A DNA stretch of 64,000 nt, taken from positions 62,001 to 126,000 of the forward strand of contig MVAQ01000017.1 of the NCBI GenBank assembly GCA_014825775.1, written 5' to 3'. The first letter of the stretch is position 1; each line of letters opens with the position of its first letter. Made by a program: the position numbers and the translations under genes. The DNA is from Krasilnikovozyma curviuscula (taxonomy: Eukaryota; Basidiomycota; Tremellomycetes; Cystofilobasidiales; Mrakiaceae). The notes under the pieces were generated by a model. It saw nothing but the letters and a program-made list of their open reading frames with translations, was not told the DNA's origin and searched no databases. Positions 1 through 10,846 of this stretch are shown piece by piece.

Positions 1-786
1 CAGATATATCAACTGAGGTCAGCTCACCTCAATATACGGAAGCTCAGCGATTCCAGATGTGAATTCTGCAGTAAGGAATTGGAAAGGGTGACAGTCGAGT
101 GGCAGGAAGGCTTCGCGCAATCTATTGCCCCTGCTGTGCCCTTCTGACGATCAAGCCAGGAAACTACATTCAACTTTACAATCTGCTGGCTGAACCCAAT
201 CATCGTTGATATCTCCCTACTGCATGATAAGCGTAGGAAGAAGCTTTCAACCAGGTCTTGGGTCCTACTCTTCAATCGCCTCCCCAAGGGTCAAAGCTCG
301 AAATCATTGAATCTTTGTCTTTCGGGGTTTACTAAAGGGCTTCTAAGCTCTGTAGATATCCTTACAGTTGACGTTGCTGGACGGACAAATAGTTGCTAGA
401 GCTGTGTCGTTAAACTGACTTCCAACGGTAAGTTTCTCTCTCTCCCGACTTCATTTCCAGAACAGGGAACTGACAAATTCGTATAACCCCTCAGAGTAGA
501 ATACCATCATCAAAAAGGTGAAATCAATTGTCCTTGGCTTTTGTCCGTTAAATCTGTGTCCAAATCGGTTCGAGACTTACCCTTCCGACTTTGCTCCTGC
601 ATGCTGAAACTTTGGACCCTGGCTTCAACACAGAATTCACAATCACCGCAACACCCACTCAACAGTCAAATAGGTCCTACTACTCTCGAAAGAGCTTAGT
701 GAAGGCTTCGAGGTACGCTTGTCTGGATGTAGCTTACCTTCGACGTTAGTCTGAATACCCTTCCTTTTTCCTTTCCGGCCCAGGTC
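1..786. other. Upstream region of the first gene, probable spliced 5' leader
   Basis: No coding gene is supported here. On the plus strand there are two well-formed leader introns. One runs from a GTAAGT donor near 427 to a CAG near 494. The other runs from a GTACGC donor near 713 to a CAG at 781-783, three bases before the ATG at 787. This suggests that most of the stretch is spliced 5' leader and promoter of the following gene. Confidence 0.4.
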
Positions 787-2958
787 ATGCTTTCATCCCC
801 TCGACCCGCACCCACGAATCCTTTAGGTGAAAGCTCAGCAACTAATACTCCCCCCAGCACACCGTCGCTATACCATCACAACAGTAGTCCTCGACCGGCG
901 TCTCTGTCCGACCAGCATCAATACCGATCAGTACCTTTATCCCGCAAGGGTTTCTCTTCGCACCAAGGTTCCGCAAACCACCCTCTGTCTGATCAGTATT
1001 CGGCCCCCAATCAGTCGCCAAATTTACCGCCCCAGAAGGGGTTGGTGAAGAAGGCCAGTAAGCCCATCATAGGATGGTTCGTGAGGAAGATTGCAGGGAG
1101 AAGAATTAGTACCGGACAACATGATAGACCAATAATATACGGCAGGGATTCTGGAGCAGGAGCTTCGAGGAAACAACCCGCTCCTTTGGTTTCCAGCACG
1201 TTCCCAAGGATGCCATCCAGTTCCTCGTCCCGAAGCTCACCACTTTATCGCAACACCAGCCCAACAGGTGGTCCATCCGACTACGGTAAAATGTTTCAAA
1301 ATCATTCTATGGCTCGATTCATGGATGAGAACGAGTACAAATTTGGGAATAAGAGCAACGAAGAAGAGTCCATCAGCTCTTCACTGCGACCTTTCCCCCC
1401 CACCGTCTTCTCAGCACTATCAGCTGATGACCATGACGCAGTATCCATTGCACCATCCCACTCGTATAATCAGCTCTCCAGGTCTCCACCGCGATCTTTG
1501 AGAACTATCTCAACCTCCGAATCTCCTTCCCGCAACGCCTCGATGGAAAACCACCTTCCTCGGAGTGCAACTGCTTCGCCAACACCATCTTTCCCACAGA
1601 TGTCACTTTCAACAGCTCACTCTCTTCCTTATGCCGAATCGCTAATGTCAAGATCTGCCAGCACCAAACCGACCACTGTTCACAGTATCGAAAGCAATGC
1701 GACGGCTCCACCAGCACAGCCATTTGTTGGAGCCAGCATTGCCCAAGCTCCCCCTCCTCGACCTGCCATCGCAACAGCCTCGACATCCACTCCTGTTCCC
1801 AGAGCCAGCAGCAGTAATTCTTGGAATCCTCTAGCCCCATCAAGTCCTAACTCTTTGCGTCTGGCGAGGTGGTCGTCGACCCTTACCAGGGACTCAACAC
1901 ACTCACAGCAAAGTCCAATCTTGTCACCAACATCATCACAGCATCATTCTTCTCAGGTGCTATCAACTTCAATAACGTTCTCTCTCCCGTCGTCGCATAC
2001 ACCGTCAGCTTCAGCTTCACCTACGACGTCCATTCCGCTCAGCATCCTGCCTATATCTACGAACGCCGGTCGATCTGGTGTTCAAGCACCGACCCATACA
2101 AACCCACACCCTTCTAGAAATCCTGATCCAAGCTCCACACCGAACGAGAATGCTTCTATCCTGACGCTGGCTTCTTCAAACTTCGCCCGAAACCCATCGT
2201 TCAGAACAACCAACAGCAACGCTGGTACTGTTCCTCCTAGGTCTGCAGGTGGCGACAGAGGGAGCGACACGTTCTTTTTGACCTCGGCTGGTGGAGGTGG
2301 TGGTAGCATCACAGCAGGCAGAAGAAGGAGCTTCGATACCGACGCCAGTGTCAGAGCTGTGCGTAGAAAAGGCTCATGGGAGTCGAATGACTCTGGTTGG
2401 TCTGCCGCTGCTCGTGGAGGAGGAGGTGGGCCAGGTAGTCTTTTGAGTGGCTACGGTGGAGAAAGAGAAAGCATCAGCAACAATCGACCTTCGTCCATCC
2501 GATACGGTTTGACTGGCGGTGGTGCTGCGTTCGACACAGCGTCCATCAACGGAATTGCTCCTAACAGTCGACCACCAACGATTCACATCCGTCAAGATAG
2601 AGAGAGTTGGATCTCACGAGGAGGTGGTGATGGAATGAGCATGATGTCAACATCACGAAGATCGTTAAGAGGCATCAATGCGAATGACTTCGAAGACGGG
2701 ATGAGCTTGATGGTTGCAGCAACGCATACAGAAGAAAGTGATGATGATGATCAGTCTCACATCACAATGGGGGATGAAGACGACGATGATGAAGTTGACG
2801 ATGAGGGTGATGAGGACGAAGTGAGCCATCGAAGAAGGAGAAGCCTCGAGGATTTCGAAACACCAACTGAGGAGAGGGACTCAGTGCGGTTCATTTCTGG
2901 AAGCAATCCAAGCGCGTCTATTCTGCACCATCCGTTGTCGTCGGTGGAGGCTCATTAA
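787..2958 (+). CDS. Ser/Pro-rich low-complexity protein of unknown function
   Basis: This is a single uninterrupted frame of 723 residues. I do not recognise a catalytic domain. Most of the protein is Ser, Pro and Thr rich and looks disordered. Two parts stand out. A basic, more hydrophobic segment lies near residues 79-105 and contains KPIIGWFVRKIAGRR, the only candidate for a folded or binding motif. An acidic run of Asp and Glu lies near residues 650-680, just before an Arg-rich patch (HRRRR). Glycine-rich stretches occur around residues 505-560. The ATG is placed three bases after a likely leader-intron acceptor (781-783), which supports the start. It could be a signalling scaffold or regulatory protein, but that is only inferred from composition. 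The gene itself is well supported by frame length; the function is unknown. Confidence 0.75.
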   Translation: MLSSPRPAPTNPLGESSATNTPPSTPSLYHHNSSPRPASLSDQHQYRSVPLSRKGFSSHQGSANHPLSDQYSAPNQSPNLPPQKGLVKKASKPIIGWFVRKIAGRRISTGQHDRPIIYGRDSGAGASRKQPAPLVSSTFPRMPSSSSSRSSPLYRNTSPTGGPSDYGKMFQNHSMARFMDENEYKFGNKSNEEESISSSLRPFPPTVFSALSADDHDAVSIAPSHSYNQLSRSPPRSLRTISTSESPSRNASMENHLPRSATASPTPSFPQMSLSTAHSLPYAESLMSRSASTKPTTVHSIESNATAPPAQPFVGASIAQAPPPRPAIATASTSTPVPRASSSNSWNPLAPSSPNSLRLARWSSTLTRDSTHSQQSPILSPTSSQHHSSQVLSTSITFSLPSSHTPSASASPTTSIPLSILPISTNAGRSGVQAPTHTNPHPSRNPDPSSTPNENASILTLASSNFARNPSFRTTNSNAGTVPPRSAGGDRGSDTFFLTSAGGGGGSITAGRRRSFDTDASVRAVRRKGSWESNDSGWSAAARGGGGGPGSLLSGYGGERESISNNRPSSIRYGLTGGGAAFDTASINGIAPNSRPPTIHIRQDRESWISRGGGDGMSMMSTSRRSLRGINANDFEDGMSLMVAATHTEESDDDDQSHITMGDEDDDDEVDDEGDEDEVSHRRRRSLEDFETPTEERDSVRFISGSNPSASILHHPLSSVEAH

Positions 2959-3235
2959 CTGATTGTTTTTTATTGTTGTTCATTTTCCTCATTCCTCTGT
3001 TTCTCTTGATTTGTTTGGACAGGAATGCGTCTTGTTCTCGGCTCCTCTATTTACCGATAGCATATTTTTATCAAGAAAGTTAAGTAAACACTGTTAATGA
3101 AAAGTTATGATGTTGTTTTTGACCAGCTCAGCTGTAGAAGCAGCTCGAGCCCTGACTGCCATCCTCTCTCATACTGGAATTTCTGGACAGCTTCATACTG
3201 TGTCAAAAGAGCAAAACCTTGTCAATCTTCAGAAT

Positions 3236-3559
3236 ATGCCATCCAACTCCTACGTGCTTATTCCAACGAAAGAAGAGGACGACACAGCCCGTTCTTTCTC
3301 CTCGTCATCGTCCTCCTTGCCAGCAAACTCTATTAGCAGCCCCAGCATCAGCAATAACAATAACCATCACAACACCAGTACCTTCAAGTACGATCCTGTT
3401 AGGTCGTTCGAGACTAAAACCCCTCCCTGGTGGTCGAGGGCTCTGCTGCTGCTGGCACTCGTGTTCTTGTTCTGGCTGGCCAGTAAATTGAGCTCGCTAG
3501 GTGATAACGATGGACAGGGAAAGAATATTGCATTTGCTGCGATGGAAGGAGGAGCTTGA
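3236..3559 (+). CDS. Possible small single-pass membrane protein
   Basis: The frame is open from 3107, but the ATG at 3236 (MPSNSYVLIPTKEEDD) gives a more natural start and a product of about 107 residues. The N-terminal part is polar, with Ser and Asn/His runs. It is followed by a proline/tryptophan turn (KTPPWWSR) and one hydrophobic segment of about 19 residues (ALLLLALVFLFWLASKL) near residues 65-83. A short polar tail of about 24 residues follows. The layout is that of a tail-anchored or single-pass membrane protein. I do not recognise a family. A donor-like GTGAGT just downstream (about 3593) may be a 3' UTR intron. It could also be noncoding sequence with a chance frame. Confidence 0.45.
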   Translation: MPSNSYVLIPTKEEDDTARSFSSSSSSLPANSISSPSISNNNNHHNTSTFKYDPVRSFETKTPPWWSRALLLLALVFLFWLASKLSSLGDNDGQGKNIAFAAMEGGA

Positions 3560-4561
3560 GTTCCCAGCCCAGAGGATGAAAGCTGAGACTTGTGAGTGAC
3601 ATTGGGATTCCAGCCCCTAGTTGCACGCTCTTGGAACTCAAGCTGACTTTGCTTCGATCAGGTGCTCAGTTCTGATCCCACACTCTTTGTCTCATTGCAT
3701 CTATCAACTTGTAGAGAAGGGAATCCTATTGAAGTATCCATCTGGCGTACCGACCCCCACCCCAGCTTTTACCCTTGTTCCACAGTCTCTATCAGCGTAC
3801 AACCCATTCCCCATTGTAACGATATTCACACTACTGGACAATTATCTGCCCTCGTATACCATTAACACTGTATCAATGCCAATCTTGAGCTCTAGCTGCA
3901 CCAAAGGGGGTGAGGACCTAGCGACTCACAATCATCTGAGACACAGCACTAGCTCAGCAGTAGGCCGGATTCCTTGTCATCATTCAGCATTGAAACACTG
4001 GTATCGTAGGCTTCAGCTCTTTACCACAACCAAAAACGCTCTATTATCATCCGTGACATGATGTAGCTCTGGGCCTTTTTGCGCAGCTTCCCACAGACTT
4101 GGTCTGTCGTGCCACAGTCCACTTAACGCTGAAGAGAGGGTTAGGATAGGTTAATCTATACTATAACCCAATCTCCTAACCCTCGCCTAGAGCTCTTCAT
4201 CGCCTTCTCATTCCTTCTCTGCATGCGATGCTACATTTATGACGAACAAAGTGTAGTTGTCTATATACCTCAGGATTTCTCAAGTATTCTTCCTGTATAT
4301 ACATGCAAGAGGCTGTATGTAAGTGGGATAACTTAGAACTCAGCGGCGGGGATGAGAAAGCGCAACAGCAGATATGTCGCTTCGAATACACATGTCAGTC
4401 AGACGCATTTCAGATACGGCTTTCTTTCTTTTGGATATTTGTACGCTTTGTAAGCCAAGAGGGCGGGTTTCAGCAAAGTTTTAGTCTCGAAATCTCAGCA
4501 TTGGATTTTTCCCGCTGACTCTCACCAACTAGACCAGCCCGATTCTTCCAGCACCTTGACA
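3560..4561. other. Intergenic region, no gene supported
   Basis: This stretch lies between the small membrane-protein frame and the mS35 gene. A 146-codon frame (3621-4061) overlaps it but starts without an ATG, resembles nothing known and has no conserved pattern. The only clear structure is the hairpin at 4136-4184, listed separately. Confidence 0.4.
4136..4184. repeat. Inverted repeat able to form a hairpin
   Basis: The arms GAGGGTTAGGA (4136-4146) and TCCTAACCCTC (4174-4184) are perfect complements over 11 bases. A second pair, GGTTA (4149-4153) and TAACC (4164-4168), lies inside them. The arms contain GGGTTA, as in telomere-type repeats, but only once each. It sits about 375 bp upstream of the mS35 start and could be a transcript-end structure, a remnant of a mobile element or a protein-binding site. 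Confidence 0.6.
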
Positions 4562-5526
4562 ATGTCTTTAATACGACCCCTCTGTAGAACAGCAGTCTCA
4601 AGGGCTTCAACTTCATCCCAACGAGCCTTCATTCACTCTACAACGGTCCTTTCAGCAGCTCTCAAAGGCGAAGGTGACAGGCAACGACGAGAAGACCCGG
4701 CAGCAGGGCTTGATTTCACCTTCAACGACACGAGTTTAACGGGGCACCTGATGATTGAAGAAGAGAGGAAAGCTCTTGCTTTCATGAGAATAGTAGAATT
4801 GGAGTTACCCAAGCTGAAACGTACGTTTATCATCTTTTTTCACTTGCTTTGGAAAGTTGGTGAAAACAAGTTCAGACTTGACTTATCTCTCCTTATACTC
4901 GTATCTATTTTGCTTAATTCAGCTGTTCCATTCGATCTACCAACCAAACCTCAGAACATCATCCTCCAGACTTCTCCCTATTCTACTCACGCCGTTATCG
5001 AAGGGCAGGAACCCAACCCAACAGTGTCTCTTGTCATCCCACTTGCCGACCTCCCACAATCAAAAGACCCCAAATTTGTCCATAAAGTGAAGCTACTAGC
5101 AGGAGATTACTGGTCGCCTTACAAGCCGAATGGGACTGGAGGAAGGCGGCGGGAAGAAAAGAGGTTGAGCAGTAAATCGACAAATTTCGAGAGCGTGCAA
5201 GGATGGGTCAAGATATCTTGTGATAAATTTCCCTACCAGAAACAGAATAAGAGGTGGTGTACGGACGTGCTGGATGACTTGATCGCAGAAGCTTCGGTGC
5301 GTCGTTGTCCACTGAGTTGCAACTGTCTTGCTGGGATTCGTTCTGACAACTGCTCCTTTTATCTGTACAGGATATGACGGATTCTATGGCAGATATCCCA
5401 CATTACCCTCAAAAGGTCTACGAGGCGCTGGCGATGAAGAACCTATCGCTGTCAGGTAAACTTCCCACAGCGAGCAACATGCCCAGTGAATGGCTGCCGA
5501 AGCTAGAGGAGAAGGAGACTCTGTAG
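4562..5526 (+). CDS. RSM24: Mitochondrial small ribosomal subunit protein mS35 (Rsm24-like)
   Basis: Three exons (4562-4820, 4923-5296, 5371-5526) join in frame to give 262 residues. The first 30-35 residues are rich in Arg, Ser and Ala with no acidic residues, as in a mitochondrial targeting peptide. Exon 2 carries the core of the mS35/MRP-S28 family: a VPFDLPTKPQNIILQTSPYS segment followed by a strand/turn region with VIPLADLP and LLAGDYW. Exon 3 encodes a short C-terminal tail ending in KEKETL-like charged residues. The protein belongs to the small subunit of the mitochondrial ribosome. The introns have GTACGT and GTGCGT donors and CAG-type acceptors. The ATG at 4562 is the first in frame and starts the presequence. 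Assignment rests on recalled family pattern, not on a search. Confidence 0.8.
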
Positions 5527-6679
5527 TGGATGAACTGAATCTTGAAGCTTATATGTAAAATCTGAAAGATTTCACTGGACGAAGCGCGCAATGAGCCGCA
5601 GCGTCACAGAAGACTTTCGTGCTACTGCTCAACCTACCTTATCCCTGGTTCCAGCCGGAGTATAATTCAGAATTGAGAATGAAGTGAAAGATTGTTCCAT
5701 CTATGCTAGTCTCTGATAGAGGAAAACATAAGTCTCCGAGCTCAACTCGTCTTCGGCATGCTACGATTTGGACCGTTCTTGTTGACATGTGAATCTCATT
5801 CTATTTTGTGCTTCTTCGCTCCCTCAATCGTTTCTGCAATCACCTGCAACATGTGAAACATGAGGCGCAGAACCACATAATCTCTTCTGCCCATATGACT
5901 GAATACATGCGAGACCTCGGCATAGGTACCTATATCAAGGTTTTAAGATAACATTTTCCATGTGCAGCAGGGCAGCACCTGCTCCAATCATATGGTAAGA
6001 CCTAAGCCGAAGTAAGTGATCAAATGGTCCTTTGTGATCGTATGGGTTGGTGCACGTTGACAGGTCTTGAAAATAAGCATGCACAGGCAGACTCATCAAC
6101 GGAGACGCGCGCGCGCGCTGGTAAGGACCTCGTAATTCAAGAGCACCCAATGGATCGGTGGTGAGACTATTCCTGAACATCTGCTTGGTGATTACACTCT
6201 TATCAACTGGTCGCTCCGATGCTAGCCAGCTCTAATGATCGTAGTTTCTTGTACCCATCGCTGTTTCGGATAGCCTGAGTTGAAGCCGAAGTGAAGTCGG
6301 AAGAGATTTCCTTCAGCTGACGCTTTGAGTAGAAATTCAGATCCCAAACTTTGTTTGCTTTGCGCTCTCACTTCATATCAGTTGCTGCGATCCGGACCCC
6401 CGCGAATAGATTCGTCCGGATGTGCAGCAGATGGCGCCCAACGCCGTAAATAGCCCAAAGCTCCAATAAGCGCCTATCTTCGCGTCTCCATGCGAGGATC
6501 TACGAAAACATGTGAGAAATCGGAAAGAAGCACAAGGTGGTTCAAGTTATGAATAGAATGTAGGCAAAATATCTGCCGTTGTTTGCTCGAGGGAGTCCCT
6601 TTTATGTATGACAGTCTGTACTCCTGATTTTTGCCCTTCAGAAGTTCCCAACAACCATCCAGAACCATCACCTTTCAAC
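5527..6679. other. Intergenic region upstream of the OPT transporter gene
   Basis: No coding gene is supported. Short frames on both strands look random. A run of alternating GC (about 6109-6119) is the only simple-sequence feature. The last several hundred bases are presumably the promoter of the transporter gene; I could not pick out a clear TATA box. Confidence 0.35.
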
Positions 6680-9600
6680 ATGTCTGACAGGGATGCTGAC
6701 AGCGTCGAAAAGGCAGTTGTGTCTGATCCAATGGCCTTCCACTCCATGCATACTAAGAGCGAAATCGCTGCGACCGATTTTTCTGATGAAAAGAAGGCCA
6801 ACCTCACCGCCGAAGTCCTCGACGCTGAGTACCAACAGGAAGAAGAGGAGATGAGACAGGCTCAGGAATTGAATGTGAGTTTCATCCCGTCCTCAGCGTA
6901 GGAAAATCAAGGCTACTGAGATAAAAAAAATACTTACCCAAACTTGACGTAAAATAGGCCAGAATTCAGAATGATGAGGCTACCGCAGAGGAATACAGAG
7001 TCGAGTCTGCTCACGATGTTGCAATCAAGGTTCTCAGCACAAGGTAAGCAAGGCCTTTCTGCTTTGCCTCTGTCATCGCTGTCGATCGCGATCATTGTCA
7101 TCTCGCCCGACGCCGCTAGGCTGTTATTCTCAGTGACCCTTCTCATTAACGAACATTGTCACCCTTTGATTGTTATTTTAGAGATGATCCAGAGCTATCT
7201 GCTAACACTTTCAGGTAAAGCCACCTTCTAGTCCGGTTGTATGGTAGCCACGAGGAGCTCATTGTTTTGACATATTTCATCGGCGCGCCGACAGAATGTG
7301 GTTCTTGGGTCTCGGATTCTCTGCTTTCGGTGCGGTCTTGGCACAGGTATGTTCAAATATATGAATGACTCCAAATCAGCCTAAACTTACTCCATCTGTC
7401 TGGTTCTGTAGCTCTACTACTTCAAGGTGTGTCTCCTATGAGCTGTTAAGAGTGCTTCTGAAAACGCAAGTGCTGACTGAGATACTGATTTGTTTTGAAC
7501 AGCCTCAAGGTGTTTCAGGTGAATAGCAAAACTCCTCGCCAAATCGCATCTTCCGCTGATCAAATCTCTTTCATAGTCTCCGTCCCATTCTTGTTGATTA
7601 TCAGTTTCTTCTTCGGAAAAGCATGGGAGAAATCCCTTCCATCCAAGGGTATCTTTAGATATCTCAATCCTGGTACCTTCAACATTAAGGAACACGGTTG
7701 TATCATCATCATGTGTTCCACTGCTGCTGGTTCCGCTACTGGTACGTGAAGCGCCTGTCTGCAATCGCAAGCGTTGCCTATAGGTCACAAATCTTACACA
7801 CAACTTCTTCAAACTCGGTTGTTCAGCCATCAATGTCATTGCTGTGCAACAGCTCTACTACACTTCGGCCATCTCTGGTGCTATCGCTATTTTTACCTTG
7901 TTCGGATCTCAGTTGATGGGATATGGGTGAGTATTCGGAGTGATTACAGAAGTCAATCCCGGATTTTGACACCTCGTCTCTATAGTTTCGCTGGTCTCTT
8001 GTGTGAAGCCCTTGTTTTCCCAGCCGTGAGTATCCGTTCCAAATCGCAATTTACGCGCCGGTAGGTCAATTCTGACTCTCCTTCCTACTTTAGATTACTT
8101 TCTGGCCATCTCAAATCTCCAACGCTGCCGTTTTCCAAGCTCTTCACTTCGACGGTGGTCTCTCCACAAAGAGAGTCAAGATCTTCTGGGGAGTTTTCCT
8201 CGCTGTTTTCTGTTGGGAAATTAGTATGTCTATCTGCTGAAACATTACAGATGCGATAAGGCTAACATTGACTTTTCATCGAATTACTATAGTCCCTCAG
8301 TATGCTTTCCCATTGGTCGGGGGTTTCTCTCTCGCCTGCTTGATCAACCACACTTCCCCCACCGTCAGAAATGTTTTTGGTGGTGGATCTAATAACGAAG
8401 GAATGGGTTTCCTCTCGTGGTCATTTGACTGGAACTACGTGGGAACATCAGGCCTGTACACTCCCCTGTGGACTCAGGTGAGTACGTGCAAGCTCCATCG
8501 TTGACCATGACACACTAACATTTTCCTATTTCTTTTAGATCAACGAGAATATTGGTATCTGTTTGACTTACGTCCTCATGGCATCAACATATTACGGCAA
8601 CGTCTGGAATGGACTCGCCTTCCCCTTCGTGAGTGTGACTGGCATGGTAATACAATGCTTGTTGCTGAATCTCGGGTTTGTATTATTACAGATGTCGCAA
8701 GCAATTTTCGATAGCGATGGAAACCAATACAACCAAACTGCTATTTTGGTTAACAACAAGTTCGATCAAGCTGCTTATGAAGTCCAAGGTAAGCTTCACT
8801 GACTTTCTCTAAAGAAATTCGTCTGACACCGCTTTCCCCCCTAGGTCCCGCTTGGTTTGCTGCTACCAACGTTGTTTCCTTGATCACCAGTAACATGTCA
8901 GTGGATCTACAAGGATTGTTATCTGGAAAGAGATTGACAGTTCTCCTTTCGTCTTCAATTCAGGGCCCTGAGTGCCGTTTCTGTCCACACCCTCTTGTTC
9001 TACTGGCAGGATATCAAGCCCTTCTTCTCTTCATTCATCTTCTGGAAGAAGGACACTCAACGTTTGTATCACAACGAGCACTACCACGCTATGTTGAAGT
9101 ACAAGTAGGTGTTCTGCTTCACACGCGTCTGCAGTGTTTTTCCTAATAACTTTCCACTTTCACAAAAAGGCAAATCCCGAAGTGGTGGTTCTATATCGTG
9201 CTTGCTGTTGCTTTGTAAGTTTCCATTCTGACACTACTGGTCGCGGCTCGATTTTTTCCAATGGCATCTAACATCAACCTCTCTCTCCTTTTAGCGCAAT
9301 GGCTCAAGCCACAAACTACACTGGTGATTCTCACCTTCCTTGGTGGGCTTTAATCGTGTGTTTGATAATCTGTGGGTACTATTTGTTTGAATTTGAGGGA
9401 CTTGCCGTTAACTTACGATGAGGGATCAATGGCTTTTCTATTCAACTCAGCCTTGATATTGACCGCTCTCTACGCCACTACCAACGCTTTGATTGGTTTC
9501 ACCTACTTCGAGTCTGGTCTTAATGGCTTGTTCCAGCTTATTTGTGCTTGTGAGTATAGGTAGCTAATATTGCGAATAGACATGGAAACAAAAACTGCAA

Positions 9601-10846
9601 ACTGACGACTTTCCTCAAGACATGGTCCCTGGAGATCCTGTTGCAAACATGTACGCGGCCCTCTACGGTGGAACTCCTACTGGGCAAACCATGACTTTGC
9701 TGGCTGATTTGAAGTTGGGTCAATACTTGAAGATCCCCCCAAGAATCAATTTTGCAGTTCAAATTGTCGGATGTTTGGTCGGAGCCATCCTTAACTGGTA
9801 CGTTCTTTGTGCTGTGTCACAAGTATTTCTCCAGGGTTTTTCAGACTAACAGTAATTTTGGTTCCACAGGGTTATGATGAACAGTATCATCAACGCACAG
9901 AGGCCAGCTTTGCTCTCGATTGCTGGAACTCGTCTCTGGTCTGGTCAGAACCCACAATCATACAACAGTAGTAAGTAATTACACATCATTTCATGAAAGT
10001 TATCACATGCTGACGTAGTTCTTGTTTCTCCTCGAAGCCGCCATCGCATGGGGAGCTTTGGCTCCAAAGATGTTCTGCTATAATTGTACCTACAGGTGAG
10101 GATCTAACCACATCACCGAATCGGCCTACTGTCTTCTGACACTTCTTACTATGTTCTCAGAATGGTTCCTCTAGCACTTTTGGTCGGAGCCTTCCTCCCA
10201 ATTCCAGGCTACATCATCTACAGATTGAGACCAACTTGGGGGTAAGGTCACCTTGCTCGTCTTGTAATTATGTGACTATTTACTTATCCTCTTTATTTTC
10301 AGTATTCAAAACTTCAACACCGGTGTCATTATTCAGTACTCGTGCTACTTGTCCGTCGGTCTCAACTGTTCAGTCAACGCATCCATGGCACTTGGTAAGT
10401 AAACCTCAAACCTCTTTCGCATATGTCAACCCTCTGACTTTCGAGCAAATCATTTTTTCAGGTATCTTCTCTCAGTTCTATCTTAGAAGATACAGACCAA
10501 GAGCTTTCACCAAGTACAACTACATCGTCGCTGGTGCCATTTCAGGTGGAACCCAAATCATGGTCTTCTTGCTGGATTTCGCTGTGTAAGCCCATGATCT
10601 GCATCTTGTCTTTCACAATTGCCCTTGCTGATTAGTTTGCGCTTTGCCCTAAATCGCTTTAGTGACGGAGCTGGTGGTGCCGGTAAGTCGCGCAATCATA
10701 TTCGCGCAGTCTCCCTTGAGCTTCCCACTGACTTCTCCACGTACCTTTCTTCCCCCATTCTGATCAATCTAGCACACTCCATGCCATATTGGTGGGGAAA
10801 TCCTGAGAACTATTCCGCTGATCGTTGTCTCGCCCCCCCATCATAG
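6680..10846 (+). CDS. OPT-family oligopeptide transporter
   Basis: The gene is split into roughly 25 short exons and encodes a polytopic plasma-membrane transporter that takes up small peptides with protons. The N-terminus (MSDRDADSVEKAVVSD) is acidic and cytosolic. The family signature around residues 95-125 is clear: a DDPELSANTFRMWFLGLGFS segment that leads into the first membrane helix. Later landmarks are CSTAAGSATAINVIAVQQLY, the substrate-region NHTSPTVRNVFGGG segment, FEFEG-like and GLNGLFQ segments, and a C-terminal MPYWWGNPENY motif, all typical of fungal OPTs. Two exons are only 15 nt (7412-7426, LYYFK) and 16 nt (7503-7518, PQGVS). A degraded copy of one exon lies downstream at 11672-11739. 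Peptide and glutathione transport are both known in the family; the exact substrate cannot be read from the sequence. Confidence 0.88.

Noticed and set aside
3621..4061. 146-codon plus-strand frame
   Set aside because: No ATG at its start, no recognisable motif, irregular composition, and it overlaps likely UTR sequence.
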